Numbered from the stretch's first letter, positions 1 to 10,818 are shown. The stretch is 64,000 nt of DNA from Oreohelix idahoensis (GCA_024509875.1 JAMPIV010004262.1:62001-126000); one strand, 5' to 3'. Notes: generated from the sequence alone by a model not told the origin. Numbers and translations are program-made.

Positions 1-1018
1 GGAGCACTTGGAATTTGTTGGATACTGTGACCGCAAATTTGTCTCTTGTTTCTTGATTTCTTAGCTGTCCTACATTAAACTGTTGTCTATAATTTTGCAT
101 TGTTGCATATCTCTTGAGTTTCATTTTTACTTTGGCTATCAGAAGATGGTGATCTGATGCCACATCTGCTCCTCTATATACCTTTACATCCTGCAATGAT
201 GATCTAAACTTCTTCTTTATGCATATATGATCGATCTGATTTTCTGTTCTATGGTCTGGTGATATCCATGTTGCCTTGTGTATTCTCTTATGTGGAAACA
301 TGCTTCCTCCTATAGCCAGTTGATTTGAAGCACAGAAGTTTGCGAATAGTTCTCCATTTTCATTCATTACTCCTAGCCCATGTTTTCCCATGACTTCTTC
401 AAATCCAGTATTGACTGTACCTATCTTTGCATTCATGTCACCCATCAAAATTGTGATGTCTCTTCTTTTTACTTTATCCATAATTTCCTGTAGTTTAGTA
501 TAAAATGCTTCTTTCACAGACTCTTCTTTGTCATTAGTTGGTGCATAACATTGGATGACATTGACATGAATTTTCTTTTTAGCTGTTTTGAAAATAGCTG
601 TTATTATTCTGGGTCCCACAGCTTCCCATTCAATGAGTGCTTTCTGTGCTTCTTTAGATAACATAAGAGCTACCCCTTCACTGTGGTGTGAACTTTCGCC
701 TTCGTGTCCTGAGGACAGCACCAACTCACCTGTGATGAGTTTCTTCCTGTCTACCCCCTTCCACTTTGTTTCACACATTCCCAGAACCTCGATTTTGTAT
801 TCCCTCATTTCTGCTGCTACTTGTGCCACTTTCCCTTGTTCGTTCAATGTCCGAACATTCCAGGTGCCAAATCTGGAAGTTCTCCTAGAAGAAAGAAGGT
901 TAGTCAGCAACACAGACTCCTTTCGGCTTTCTCTGTGTTGCATCATACGCCTCCCCGCGAGAGGACCTTCCCCTGTCTTGGATGGCTGTGTTTTATTTTC
1001 TTTATTTGACTTGTCCAT
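1..1018 (-). CDS. LINE endonuclease domain, 3' end beyond window
   Basis: This is the amino-terminal part of a non-LTR retrotransposon polyprotein and is open from an ATG at 1018 to the window edge (339 codons seen). After a basic leader of about 50 residues it shows an apurinic-type endonuclease. Visible motifs in order are FGTWNVRTL, the catalytic glutamate in MCETKW, IQCYAPTND, ILMGDMNAKIG, NQIDHI and the catalytic histidine in GADVASDHHLL. The RT domain would lie left of position 1. No stop or frameshift is visible. The sequence is related to, but clearly different from, the LINEs at 3203-6369 and 36266-38635. An RTE-like clade is inferred; confidence in the endonuclease is high and in the clade moderate. 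Confidence 0.85.
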   Translation of the reverse strand, partial: MDKSNKENKTQPSKTGEGPLAGRRMMQHRESRKESVLLTNLLSSRRTSRFGTWNVRTLNEQGKVAQVAAEMREYKIEVLGMCETKWKGVDRKKLITGELVLSSGHEGESSHHSEGVALMLSKEAQKALIEWEAVGPRIITAIFKTAKKKIHVNVIQCYAPTNDKEESVKEAFYTKLQEIMDKVKRRDITILMGDMNAKIGTVNTGFEEVMGKHGLGVMNENGELFANFCASNQLAIGGSMFPHKRIHKATWISPDHRTENQIDHICIKKKFRSSLQDVKVYRGADVASDHHLLIAKVKMKLKRYATMQNYRQQFNVGQLRNQETRDKFAVTVSNKFQVL

Positions 1019-1262
1019 ATTTGTTGAAGTTTTTTGTGGTTTAAATTTTTTTTACAGGATGGGGTAACCGGCCCCATGCCCAACCCTCCTTAGTCGCCTT
1101 CTACGACATGCTTGGCAGGGGACAGTGTTACTATTCTTTGCTCCCCTTTCGGGCCCCGGTAACACACGGGTGAAAACAACAGATGAACATTGATAAAAGA
1201 TTCCACCCCATTCTCACCCTGTCACACTAGACTTGATTTGTCGCCGTGACCAAGCCCGGTCA
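1019..1262 (-). other. 5' leader of the left-edge LINE
   Basis: This is non-coding sequence just upstream of the LINE start codon. It holds a GC-rich block (about 1090-1170) with the core AGTCGCCTTCTACGACATGC, a run of C/G clusters and ACACACGGGT. A related block forms the 3' half of the SINE at 9483-9625, so the two share a domain. The LINE 5' end itself is not marked by a target duplication that I can recognise. Confidence 0.5.
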
Positions 1263-1289
1263 CATCTAACTTGATTTGGTTCCGTTCCC

Positions 1290-1720
1290 GTCCACTCTCC
1301 CGGCCACAATTACCACTATTACTAACACTAGTATTACCACTATAACTACCACAAGCACTACTACTACTATCTCCATCACCACAACTGATATTACCACTAC
1401 GACTACTGTTACCTCCACCACCACTACTACTACTACCTCCACCACCATCACTACTGCTATTACTTCCGCCACCACCACCACCACTACTACTACCACTGCT
1501 ATCACCATTACTACTACCACTACTACCACCACTGCTACTACCACTACAACCACTAACACTAATAATACCCTACCGCCACAACTGCCTCGACCACTACTAC
1601 CTATTATCACTGTTAACCACGGCCACTACTACTTCTATCACTACTACTGCCACCAGTACTTCTATCACCACTACTACTACCGTCATTATTTTTATTACCA
1701 CTACAACTATTACCACATCC
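1290..1720. repeat. Microsatellite (ACT/ACC)n, imperfect
   Basis: Trinucleotide repeat of ACC, ACT and ATT steps. It creates long open frames of Thr on the plus strand and Val on the minus strand; these have no other protein-like feature and are treated as repeat artefacts. Confidence 0.9.
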
Positions 1721-1729
1721 TATCCATAT

Positions 1730-1730
<1 letters not shown>

Positions 1731-1768
<38 letters not shown>
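1731..1768. repeat. (GA)n microsatellite
   Basis: Nearly pure AG dinucleotide run directly after the trinucleotide array. Confidence 0.95.
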
Positions 1769-1772
<4 letters not shown>

Positions 1773-3189
1773 TGAGTGAGAAACATAAACAAGAAGGCAG
1801 ACGCACACAGGTAAGGAACGACGCAGACAGATCACAAATCAATAAACAATTATATAGACACACATAAGCATACACATGTGACGTGGAAACGTAAATAGAT
1901 CCTAAAAAATCCGTCTACCTTGTTTCCTCATTAGTATTTACGTTTTGCAACGCATATTTTGAAGCCACGCCTAGTTTTCTGTTTACCTGTGCTGACAATT
2001 CGTTTACCTATGTTCGACAGGCCAGATATCAGTCAGCAAGAGCCATGATTCGCTTATCTCAATTATCACGCGAGCTGATTTGGCAATCATAATTGTTGAA
2101 CAGGCAGACGTGCGCATAGAGATAAAAGCGGCTTCTTTGATCAGGGGGAAACGCGAGGAGAGAGTTCCCGACGTAACTGTTTGATGTTCAACGTTTCAGG
2201 GGACTTAAGTAAAATAAAAAGGGCGATAAAATTATCACCGTACCGTGGAAGTATTTTGAACTACGGCAGCGGACGAAAATCAAAGAAAGCCCGATCGCAC
2301 GGAAACTGTCTGTGTTGTTGGTCGGTTTCGGTGAGCAAAATTCTTTATCTCGAGAGTCGAACGAGTTGATTTTCCTGATATGGCCGAAGGCGCGACTTAT
2401 CACACCAGTTAGTGAAATAACAGCATTTCTGTATAAATACTCCATCCTCCCAAAGTCAGTTTATCAGTTCGCTCAGGAAATTTTGGAAATCTAGCTCGTG
2501 ATTCTAAAGCCATTGTGAAAGTGTGTGATAGCATTCCGTGGAGATTGTTCTATTTCTGATTGCGATAATATATATTAGCATTTAGGTGATTTAATGTGTT
2601 AAAGGTTATCATTATAATTCACTGGGATTTTTCTAAGTGCTAAGACTAAAATATTAAATAACACATAGCTTATTTTTCCAGCTGTAATGTAGATTTAATC
2701 ACCCGCTATCATTCAGAAAGAGATGTTTTAATTGGCTAAATAATACACTAGGCGATTGATACTTGACGGAATTCAATTCATTTCTATCCATTATGTGTAA
2801 ATTTTGTTTAATGACTAGTGTCTTATCATGTGTTTAAAACCGAAAGACGTCAACAATCAACTACTAGTAATGACAGGTGATATTTGTAAGGGCATAGTCA
2901 TAATTCAATTAAAAAATTGACATCGTGCGCTGAGTGTTTTGCAGAGTCGGGGGGGGGGGGGGGGCGCGGCTGCATGCCTAAACCCAAATCCGTACTTGCA
3001 AAGCGAAGCGCGATAGTACAAGCTTAAGACACGTGTGCCTTAATTTAATTAAATGACGGAGAGGATAAGAGATCTTACCCTTTGCGTGCGATAGGATAGG
3101 ATATTGTCATTTTTGTTAAATGTTTGGTTTTCTTCCTAATTTAGGCTTGATCAAAAACCAGCGAACCAGCGGTCAAATCATATCAGAAA
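1769..3189. other. Intergenic, no gene recognised
   Basis: Mixed AT-rich sequence with short open frames on both strands (for example near 2181-2494) that overlap one another and carry no motif I recognise. A run of about 14 G occurs near 2949-2963. Confidence 0.5.
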
Positions 3190-3206
3190 CAGTCTAAATA
3201 TCTTAC

Positions 3207-6200
3207 TTACTTAGTCGTTCCCCTTCTACCGTGAGGTGTAGAGGTTTGGAAGAGAGAGCGCCAGACCATTCTATCAGCTGTCTTCTTCTTGGCCTGGTTC
3301 CATTCTAGTCCTCGGTCCTTCAAAGATTGTCTAATGTTGTCCTCCCAGCAGACTCTGGGTCGTCCTGGAGGTCTGGATCCCTGGCTCTTTGTTTCCCATG
3401 CTTGTCGTGGTAGCCGATCTTCTCCCATTCTGCAGACATGGCCAAACCATCTTAGTTGGGACTGTTCTATTTGGGTCTGCAGCGGATGGGATTTTAGGCC
3501 TTGACGGATCGTCTGGTTGCGGACCATGTCTCTTCTTGTTACTTCAACCACTTTCCTCAGATACCTCATTTCTGAGGTTTGGATCTGGCTTTTGTGGGTT
3601 GTAGTCATTGCCCACGACTCGCATCCATATGTCAAGATTGGGACATAGGTGGAGCGGTATACAGCCATCTTCGTTTTCTTACCAACCTCTTTCTTGCTGA
3701 GGAATCCACGATTTATGGCCTGAAAAAGTCTCCCAGCCGCTGCTTTTCGAGTGGCCAACTCTTCTTTGATGCCTCCCTTTCGGTCTATGATAGCTCCGAG
3801 ATATTTAAAGTGGTCGACCTGCTCCAGGACCTGTTCTCCCAACTTAATCTGATGTTTTCTTTCTTCTCGTGAAATCACCATGGATTTTGTTTTAGAGCTG
3901 CTTATGACCATCCCTCTCTTCTCCAGCTCTTCCTTCCAGACTTGCAGGTTGGATTGGAGGTGTGCCTCTGATTTAGCAATCAGGGCAACATCATCAGCAA
4001 ATGCCAGCTCCGAAATATAGACCTGTCTCATCTTCCAGTACCCCACTGAATACTTTCTTGTTCTCTCCTTACATGCCTTGATGACATCGTCCATAAGGAG
4101 TATGAAGAGGTAAGGTGATAGGATATCACCTTGTCTTACACCAGTGGTGGTCCTGAACTCTTCTGACTTATGGTTTGCTGTCCTCACATAATTTCTGCAA
4201 GACTTGTAGAAGCTCTGTATAGCATGAATCAGAGGTGCTGGAATATTCTTCCTTGCCAAACAGTCCCAAAGTTTGCTCCAGGGGACCCTGTCAAACGCCT
4301 TTTCCAGATCTATGAAACAAAGATGGATCTCACTCTTATACTCAAGGGCCTTTTCACTCAGCTGTCTGAGTGTGAAGATTAGGTCTTGAGTACTTCGGTT
4401 TGCTCGGAATCCGCACTGGACCTCATCCAATTGTGGCTCAGCTAGGCGTCGGAGTCTCTGCTCTAGGATTCTAGAGTAGATTTTACCAGGGACACTGAGA
4501 AGGGATATGCCTCTATGGTTTCCACATTGTCGATTGTCACCCTTTTTGAAAATTGGTGTTATGATGGCAATCTCCCAATCCTTTGGTATGGTCTTGTTGC
4601 ACCATGCTGCCTGTAGGACCTTTAAGAGTAATAGGTCACCTGATGCTCCCATGTACTTAACCATTTCTGGTGTTATACCATCATGCCCTGCTGCTTTGCC
4701 CATCTTGATTTTCTCTAGTGCTGCCCTCAGTTCTTCCATCTTTATGTCATCTTCACCATCATTGGTTTTCTCTTCTGTGCTAGTGGTTATCATTTCTGAT
4801 GCTTCACCATGCTCACCATCCAGGAGTTCTGAGAAATATTCTTTCCATCTTTCCATTACTTCCTTCGGGGCAGTAAGCAATTTGCCTTGCTTGTCCTTTA
4901 TAAATTTGAGAGGGCATTGTTTTTCCTTCCTCATGTTCTTTAGGGTCTTATAGAACAATTTCTGGTTTTCTTGTGCATCTTTTTCTAGCTTTTCTCCAAA
5001 TTCTTCCCAGGACTTCTGTTTTGCTGCTAGCACTTTGTTCTTTGCTTCTGTTCTGAGTGTCACATATTCTCTATATTTTTCCATTTGTCCTGTTGTGTTT
5101 TTAGCTCCTAAGTATTGTTTCCATGCCATTTTCTTCTCTCTTATTTTCTCTTTGACTTCCTCTGTCCACCAAGGTGTCCTCTTTCTCTGGTTCCCAAGTC
5201 GGACTTCACCGCATGCTTCTGCAGCAGCTGTCTTTATGATATCCTTGAATTTATTCCAGAGGGTTTCCAAGTCATCAGGTCGTTCTTCTGTGTTGCGCAC
5301 TGCTGTAGCAATAAGCCCCTGATATCTGGTCTTAATTTCTGGCTCTCTCAGCTTGTAGGTCCTAATGCTCATTTCTCCTGCTCGTTTACTTGGTTTCTTG
5401 CGTGATGTTGGGCAGTTCCTAGGCTGAGCAACTCTTTCAGTTGTTCGTTTGATTGTTAGCAGGTAGTGATCACTTCCAATCTCTGGCCCCCTCCAGACTC
5501 TTGCATCTCGGACATATCTAAATGAGCTTCTCCGAACAATGGCATAGTCGATCACTGACTTCTCATTCTTGGTTGGTTCACATCTAGTGTATGCATGTAT
5601 GCGCTTATGGGGGAACTTTGTGTTTGTAATGATCAGATTCTGCTCATTGCAGAATCTAAGGAGTCGCTTTCCATTGTCATTGAGAGTATCTTCTCCATAT
5701 CTTCCGATAACTCCACCCCATCTAGCATGGTCATTTCCAACTCTGGCATTAAAATCTCCGAGCATGATAACTTCATCTAGGCAGTCATCCACTGTCCTTT
5801 GAAGCAGCTCGAAGAATTCCTCCTTGACCTCTGCTCTCTCATCCTCATTTGGCCCATACACTATGACCAGGTTGACTATGGTTTCTCCTTCTTTTAGTTT
5901 TACAACCATAATGCGCTCTGAGACAAAGTTCCATCCCTTGATACTATCTTTTTGATTTTGGGCCACAATGCAACCCACGCCCCCTTTAGCTCTTTCAGAT
6001 ATGGGTACACCACTGTAGAGCAACGTGTTGCCATCGAGATCCATGACTCCTTGTCCTTTTTTCTTCGTTTCCGTTATAGCCAGGATTTCTAGTTTTGCTT
6101 TCCTCATCTCTTCCACCAGCTCCTCTTCCTTCCCATTTATACTTCTTGTGTTCCAAGTTCCATAAGTCATAGTCCGTAGTCCGTTCCAGTTTGTCGCCTT

Positions 6201-6242
6201 TAGAATCAGTCCGGTTTTCTCTCTTGTATTGCTCGTAATCAT
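3207..6242 (-). CDS. RTE-like LINE endonuclease-reverse transcriptase
   Basis: This 1011-residue polyprotein should nick the target DNA and reverse-transcribe the element RNA at the nick. The endonuclease is N-terminal: YGTWNTRSI, the catalytic glutamate in AITETKK, VIVYGPNED, MLGDFNARVG and EIGSDHYLL. The RT follows: KMGKAAGHDGITPEMV, the catalytic FIDLEKAFDRVPW, GVRQGDILSPYLF and the active-site box AFADDVALIA. The C-terminal part has RWFGHVCRM and GRPRVCWEDNI, typical of this LINE group. It has no stops or frameshifts, and about 1000 residues is normal for RTE. The ATG at 6242 is the first in frame; the conserved domain starts about 25 residues later, so a start there cannot be excluded. 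Confidence 0.92.
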   Translation of the reverse strand: MITSNTREKTGLILKATNWNGLRTMTYGTWNTRSINGKEEELVEEMRKAKLEILAITETKKKGQGVMDLDGNTLLYSGVPISERAKGGVGCIVAQNQKDSIKGWNFVSERIMVVKLKEGETIVNLVIVYGPNEDERAEVKEEFFELLQRTVDDCLDEVIMLGDFNARVGNDHARWGGVIGRYGEDTLNDNGKRLLRFCNEQNLIITNTKFPHKRIHAYTRCEPTKNEKSVIDYAIVRRSSFRYVRDARVWRGPEIGSDHYLLTIKRTTERVAQPRNCPTSRKKPSKRAGEMSIRTYKLREPEIKTRYQGLIATAVRNTEERPDDLETLWNKFKDIIKTAAAEACGEVRLGNQRKRTPWWTEEVKEKIREKKMAWKQYLGAKNTTGQMEKYREYVTLRTEAKNKVLAAKQKSWEEFGEKLEKDAQENQKLFYKTLKNMRKEKQCPLKFIKDKQGKLLTAPKEVMERWKEYFSELLDGEHGEASEMITTSTEEKTNDGEDDIKMEELRAALEKIKMGKAAGHDGITPEMVKYMGASGDLLLLKVLQAAWCNKTIPKDWEIAIITPIFKKGDNRQCGNHRGISLLSVPGKIYSRILEQRLRRLAEPQLDEVQCGFRANRSTQDLIFTLRQLSEKALEYKSEIHLCFIDLEKAFDRVPWSKLWDCLARKNIPAPLIHAIQSFYKSCRNYVRTANHKSEEFRTTTGVRQGDILSPYLFILLMDDVIKACKERTRKYSVGYWKMRQVYISELAFADDVALIAKSEAHLQSNLQVWKEELEKRGMVISSSKTKSMVISREERKHQIKLGEQVLEQVDHFKYLGAIIDRKGGIKEELATRKAAAGRLFQAINRGFLSKKEVGKKTKMAVYRSTYVPILTYGCESWAMTTTHKSQIQTSEMRYLRKVVEVTRRDMVRNQTIRQGLKSHPLQTQIEQSQLRWFGHVCRMGEDRLPRQAWETKSQGSRPPGRPRVCWEDNIRQSLKDRGLEWNQAKKKTADRMVWRSLFQTSTPHGRRGTTK

Positions 6243-6369
6243 AGTTTAAGACAAACAGGTGATTGGCCTGTTGTGCCTTTGCATGGTGGAGGGGCTGCCT
6301 CCTTACGGCCTCCATGCAGGCCGCCCTCCTCCTTTTTTATCCGGGCTTGGGACCGGCATTGGCGGAGTT
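6243..6369 (-). other. 5' leader of the RTE-like LINE
   Basis: Short leader between the 5' target duplication and the ORF. An overlapping open frame (6315-5995) runs through it and into the ORF in another phase. It resembles nothing I know and is probably a shadow frame. Confidence 0.5.
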
Positions 6370-6382
6370 CAGTCTAAATATC

Positions 6383-7585
6383 ACCAGTAACAATTCTTAT
6401 TTATTATCGGGTCTTCGATGTTGACCTGTTCGGTCCTCTTGCTTCATTCAGAGAGAGACAAAAATATAAACAATAAGAGTAAAGTAACTGGACACACAAA
6501 ATACCCAGATTTTTGCATTCAGTTTATCAGTCCGCTGTGGCCAAATATACACACATATTTTTCCGACTAATGACAATTGTGTTCCCAAGTGGATTTACCC
6601 AGGAGAATACATTGTTTCAGAATCGGCACTCAACACCAGAGAGAAAAACCGATAGGATATACCTTCATCATCATCATTATCTCTAGTAACAGTTACCAAC
6701 CCGATGTTCCTTTAGCTATTGGGAGTACTGTATACTGTCTACTGTGAACACTAGATCGCGGTTTATATTTTGCTACCTGAACTATCTGATGTGACATTTT
6801 CATATCCAATAATTCACTACCAAAGTAGGCGTTCCCTATTAGGAAAATTAATTATTCGTGGAGGAACTGGGGCTCACTCTGGAGAAGTACAACACTGGAT
6901 TTTGATACATGTTCATTGATGTGTTCGTTCAAGAGGTTGTTAACCAACTAGTAGGTAAGCGAGATTGAATGTGGCCACAGATTGACAGAGCGAGAGAAAG
7001 AGGAGCGAATATTTCCTCTTTGTATAATCATTGTACTCACTTCTTTATTTTGTTTGTTCGCTAACCTGATTATTTTACTGGGATAACTTAACAAAAACTT
7101 TGTTCTTTACTATACTGTCTATTCTATACCATAGTGTTAATCTTTGACCTTTGGGATATTTACCTCTTGCGAGATCTTTTCTCTACAGAGGGGAAGACAC
7201 TTATGGGGTTATTTTCATAATTCTGTAACCTATGACTTTATTGATTTCTATATGCTGGATGTTGTGAAGAGTTTAAGTGATAATAAACTAAACACAAAAA
7301 CTTAATTAATTGTGTTGGTCAGCCCAAATCTCCATTTACCATAGTTTTCACGTTTGTGTGCCTTGTTGTCCCATAACTGTGTGTGTAGATAACTTATAAT
7401 TAACATTATAGGGAAGCGTGATAGATCGTCTTCTTCTAAACATAGTCGTATAGATAGGCTGGACTAGAGAAGTCACTCATTCCAGAGACAGATCTTCACC
7501 TTAATCTATTCACTCGTGGAATCTATTCTAACACTTTCTTTCTCAGATAAACCCACTTTTTCTGTTTTATTCAGACGGGACCAAA
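6383..7585. other. Intergenic, nothing recognised
   Basis: AT-rich unique-looking sequence without a convincing ORF, RNA gene or repeat. Confidence 0.5.
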
Positions 7586-8602
7586 TATACTCATGGAAAA
7601 AAATAAGTGTGAAGCACTCAACAGGGCACTGTGCGTGTGTTCTTGGGTGAACTCAAATGCAAGTTGGCACACATTTCTGTGTGAGTGTTGTTCACTTACC
7701 CGTGCAATTACAATTGGATCGCACTATTCATGGGGAGATAATCACGGTGCAAGATAAATCACGTGAAAAGTGCCGTAGGGGAGAATTTATCACAGATAAA
7801 AGGAAGGTAAGTGTGTAGCTCTAATCACAAGCATGTGAAAACGTAATCGTTGAAATAGAGAGTAGCAAGAGTCCAACAGAAACTTTTTTTTTTGACAATG
7901 CCAAGATTGAACCGACAACAGCGAGCAATAGCTATAGAGATGTTAGCTGCTGGAGCGACTATATTAGCTGTATCACAACATTTCAATGTTCACAGGAAAA
8001 CTATATCACGCATTCAAGCTCGTTTCCACCAAACTGGATCCACTGCTGATCGCCATAGAAGTGGCCGACCACGAGTTACCACCCTGCACAAGACCGTTAC
8101 ATACGCCTTATGCACTTGCGTAACAGGTTTATTCAGGCAACATAGACTGCCAGGAACATTCCAGGTTTAAGACCTGTTTCCCCGGACCTTTCTCCCATCG
8201 AGCACCTGTGGGACGAACTGGAGCGTAGGCTGCGAAGAAGACAAAATCCTCATGAAAACCACCACCAGTTAGCACAAGCGTTGCAAGAAGAATGGAATAA
8301 CATCCCCCAACAACAGATCCAACGTCTCATTGGCTCGATGAGAAGGCGCTGTCAAGCAGTGATAACAGCTCAAGGTGGACATACACGGTACTGAAATCAA
8401 GATTTCATTTTTTCGAGGGGATGCCACACTGACTTTAATTTTTATCTTTCTTTCATGACACTTTCACTAAAATCAAAGTGATCACTTGATCTTTTATTCA
8501 ATATTTAACCACATTGTGTGCCAACTTTTATTTCATTTCGTCCATGAAATCACGCACAGTGCCCTATAAAGTGTTGCACACTTACTCTGTTCCATGAGTA
8601 TA
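7586..8602 (+). mobile_element. Tc1/mariner-like transposon, internally deleted
   Basis: The element runs from 7588 to 8600, flanked by TA at 7586-7587 and 8601-8602. The terminal inverted repeats are imperfect and about 50 bp long; both ends begin TACTCATGGAA and share AGGGCACTGTGCGTG further in. Between them lies a broken transposase gene. TA duplication, inverted ends and the encoded protein together identify the Tc1/mariner superfamily. At about 1.0 kb it is shorter than a normal 1.3-1.6 kb Tc1 element because the centre of the gene is missing. Confidence 0.88.
7892..8394 (+). pseudogene. Tc1-like transposase remnant
   Basis: The start at 7892 gives MPRLNRQQR followed by a helix-turn-helix (about residues 8-60, with AVSQHFNVHRKTISRIQ) and the GRPRVTT hinge: the DNA-binding half. 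The reading frame then shifts, with HLRNRFIQAT readable in another frame near 8110. The sequence jumps directly to the C-terminal end of the catalytic domain (PDLSPIEHLWDELERRL, holding the third acidic residue) and on to a TGA at 8392-8394. The segment with the first two catalytic aspartates is absent. The product cannot be an active transposase; the copy could only move in trans. Confidence 0.85.
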
Positions 8603-8814
8603 TATCCTTAATACCTATCTAAATTTACGACAACACATATGAACACAAATACACAAAAATGCAGCTACACAGGCTAGCACGTACAGATGTATCCTTACAG
8701 TAAACGGGACATACACGCTGCTTGATGTACATCAAGGTGTCCAAATCATTTGTACACGTACATTCTGCGTACAAACATTTTCATATTTTCTTGATTTGTA
8801 AAACCTGCAGTATG

Positions 8815-8997
8815 TGTACGGTTCATACATGTGTTTAACCAGTTTAATATTATTATATGTACCAGCATGTTGACATAAAGTTAATATTTGTACATGTACA
8901 AACATATGTTTATACAGTTCAATATTTGTATATGTACAAACGGTTATAACCAGTTCACTATTTGTAGACGTACACACATGTGTATAACCAGTTCAGA
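8815..8997. repeat. Short tandem repeat, about 55-60 bp unit
   Basis: Three to four degenerate copies of a unit containing GTACAAACATATG, then TATACAGTTCAATATTTGTA. The region 8603-8814 before it is AT-rich with no gene seen. Confidence 0.6.
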
Positions 8998-9210
8998 AGG
9001 ATCAACTAGACTAAGACTGTTAGAATGTGGCATGAAACGTTAGACTAGCTGAGATAGGCGTATGAGAAGATGCATCCGGTGTGTATACAACCAGCGCGCT
9101 CCAGGAACTTTTAGCATTCATATCCTTCGACATTTGCTGAGGAAGACTGAGCACCTATGGGTTTGCAATGATGTAGATTCTGATCAGCAATAACAATAAC
9201 ATGTATGTAT

Positions 9211-9464
9211 GCCTGATTGGCAGAGTGGTTGGAAGACTTGCTTCTCGAAGCAAAGTTACTGGGACACGAAACCTGACAACGTCACGCTACGATCTATCCA
9301 CCTGTACATGGGTATCTGACTATGTTGTTGAGCGAGGAAGGGAACTGATTAACCACCTTATAGCCAAAACCTAATACAATGAATCCTCTCACACTTTACT
9401 CCCCTACAGCAGTATTTCTTACGGGACTACTTTTATTTTCTTTTATTTTATTTATTTCTGAAAG
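9211..9464 (+). mobile_element. tRNA-derived SINE
   Basis: The head GATTGGCAGAGTGGTTGGA fits a pol III A box (TGGCAGAGTGG). The B box is eroded (ACTGGGACACGAAAC where GGTTCGAA is expected). A body follows with GAGGAAGGGAACTGATTAACC and CTTACGGGACTAC, then an AT-rich tail. The body is similar to a fragment at 59680-59850. No clear target duplication was seen. Confidence 0.65.
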
Positions 9465-9482
9465 CAATCCTACATACACTTT

Positions 9483-9625
9483 GACCGTCTGATTGGCAGA
9501 GTGGTTAGAGCACTGGTCTCTCGCGCCAAAGGTAGATTATGCAGCTTTTACGACATGCCTGAGGGGACCGTATTCTTATTCTTCCTCTGTGCCCCGATAG
9601 ACCCCCCCCCCGGGACTACACGGGG
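9483..9625 (+). mobile_element. tRNA-derived SINE with GC-rich 3' domain
   Basis: It begins GATTGGCAGAGTGGTTAGAG, an intact A-box match. After about 60 bp it passes into CTTTTACGACATGCCTGAGG and a C-run ending ACTACACGGGGCA. This second half is similar to 1090-1170 in the leader of the left-edge LINE. The B box is not recognisable. Confidence 0.6.
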
Positions 9626-9739
9626 CAATGCATATATAACAAAATAATTATGGTTACAATTAATGAAAAGGAGAAAGGTTTAGAAAATCAAACTGAGCAA
9701 GTTTCCTTAATGTAGGGAAGTACGGTAATATTAAGTAAC

Positions 9740-9795
9740 AAACAAAGTGTAAATAAAACATTAAAGTGTAAATAAAACATTAAAGTGTACAGAGC
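9740..9795. repeat. Two-copy 20-bp direct repeat
   Basis: The block GTGTAAATAAAACATTAAA occurs twice in tandem. No gene was found between 9626 and 9837. Confidence 0.7.
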
Positions 9796-9837
9796 GGTAT
9801 ATTAAAAGTAGGGAAAATGGTACTTATGAAACCACAG

Positions 9838-10140
9838 CTGGATTGGCCATGTCTGCCGCATGGAAGATGGTCGCATCCAAAAGATATCTTCTAAAGACAA
9901 CTGGCAGATGGCAAAAGAACAGCCGAGCGTCCACAGCTGAGGTTCAAAGATGTTTACAAGACAGACACGAAGGCACTGAACATAAATCTCGCAACCTGGA
10001 AGGATGAAGCTGCCGATCTCACCAACTGGCGGTGATCCCTAAGGCGCCATCTCAGATTGGGCCAACAAAGTTCTCATAAGAAGAGAAAAAAACACGCCGA
10101 ATGGAACACTAGGACAAAAAAGCAATTGATGACTAGCACG
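9838..10140 (+). pseudogene. LINE reverse transcriptase C-terminal fragment
   Basis: Translation gives WIGHVCRMEDGRI and, after a frameshift and stop, LRFKDVYKTDTKALNIN and EAADLTNWR. These are typical of the extreme C-terminus of RTE/craniofacial-type LINE polyproteins (family knowledge). Only the last hundred or so codons remain, with several breaks and no start. It is a dead 5'-truncated relic, different in sequence from the other LINEs here. Confidence 0.7.
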
Positions 10141-10818
10141 TGAAGGGCACGTTCCCATAGTCGTTCATGACTGAAGGTGCTCCTAAACTATACTATATAT
10201 ACTACACTATTAGCGACACGCCATAATAAAAACGCCAAAACTGAGCCTTAGAGGAAAACAAATATATGATGTGCTACATAGAATAAAGTCAACTTTATAC
10301 CCAACTTATAACCGACATCTGGTTGAACTGTGTATTCCACCCACGAGAAATACATAAACTTTCCTATAAATAGAGCAACAACAACATTCACGAGTACAAG
10401 TACTTATAGCTACTTACATGAAACATAATTCCTTTATTGTGTGATTATTAAATATCTCTCCCCCCCCCCCCCCCCCGCAATAAAAAAAAAAAAGACAATT
10501 TTCTTCCGTAAGGAGAGATTTTTTTTTTTTTTTTCCTTAACCAGCGGCACTTGGGCTTTCAGCCCTTCGGCCCAATGACATGTCATTGCGAGGCTGGGGA
10601 ACCTGAGGACTTTCCTTCCAACCCGGTCAGGAGCTTCGCTCCTTCTGTGGTGGGAGCTGGAGCCAACGTTTAGTTCTAAATGCGGCACGTGCATACTAAG
10701 GGTGCAGCAGACGTAAACGTATCTGCCAGGTCTAAAACTACGTAAATCTCTAACGTTTACTTGTTCGTGAGTTTTCGTGCATCCTTTTCAAGCTGAGCAT
10801 TTGTTTACATTACGTAAA
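10141..10818. other. Repeat debris, no gene
   Basis: Contains adjacent homopolymers (C-run about 10460-10476, A-run about 10483-10494, T-run about 10520-10536). A GC-rich block (about 10545-10690) follows with short inverted repeats such as GGGCTTTCAGCCC. It looks like another short interspersed repeat but I cannot name it. Confidence 0.4.

Larger units (their letters stand above)
3190..6382 (-). mobile_element. Full-length RTE-like LINE with 13-bp target duplication
   Basis: The element spans about 3203-6369 (3.17 kb) in minus orientation. The flanks carry the same 13 bp, CAGTCTAAATATC, at 3190-3202 and 6370-6382, which is the expected target-site duplication. The 3' end is a very short TAAG repeat after the stop codon, and there is no poly(A) tail. 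One ORF fills almost the whole length. Total length, single EN-RT ORF and short microsatellite tail fit the RTE clade (family knowledge). An intact ORF and a perfect duplication suggest a recent insertion. A 3' fragment of the same family lies at 25824-26043. Confidence 0.9.

Noticed and set aside
1276..1779. Long open frames in the first microsatellite
   Set aside because: They encode only Thr or Val runs, are explained by the trinucleotide period and are open on both strands.
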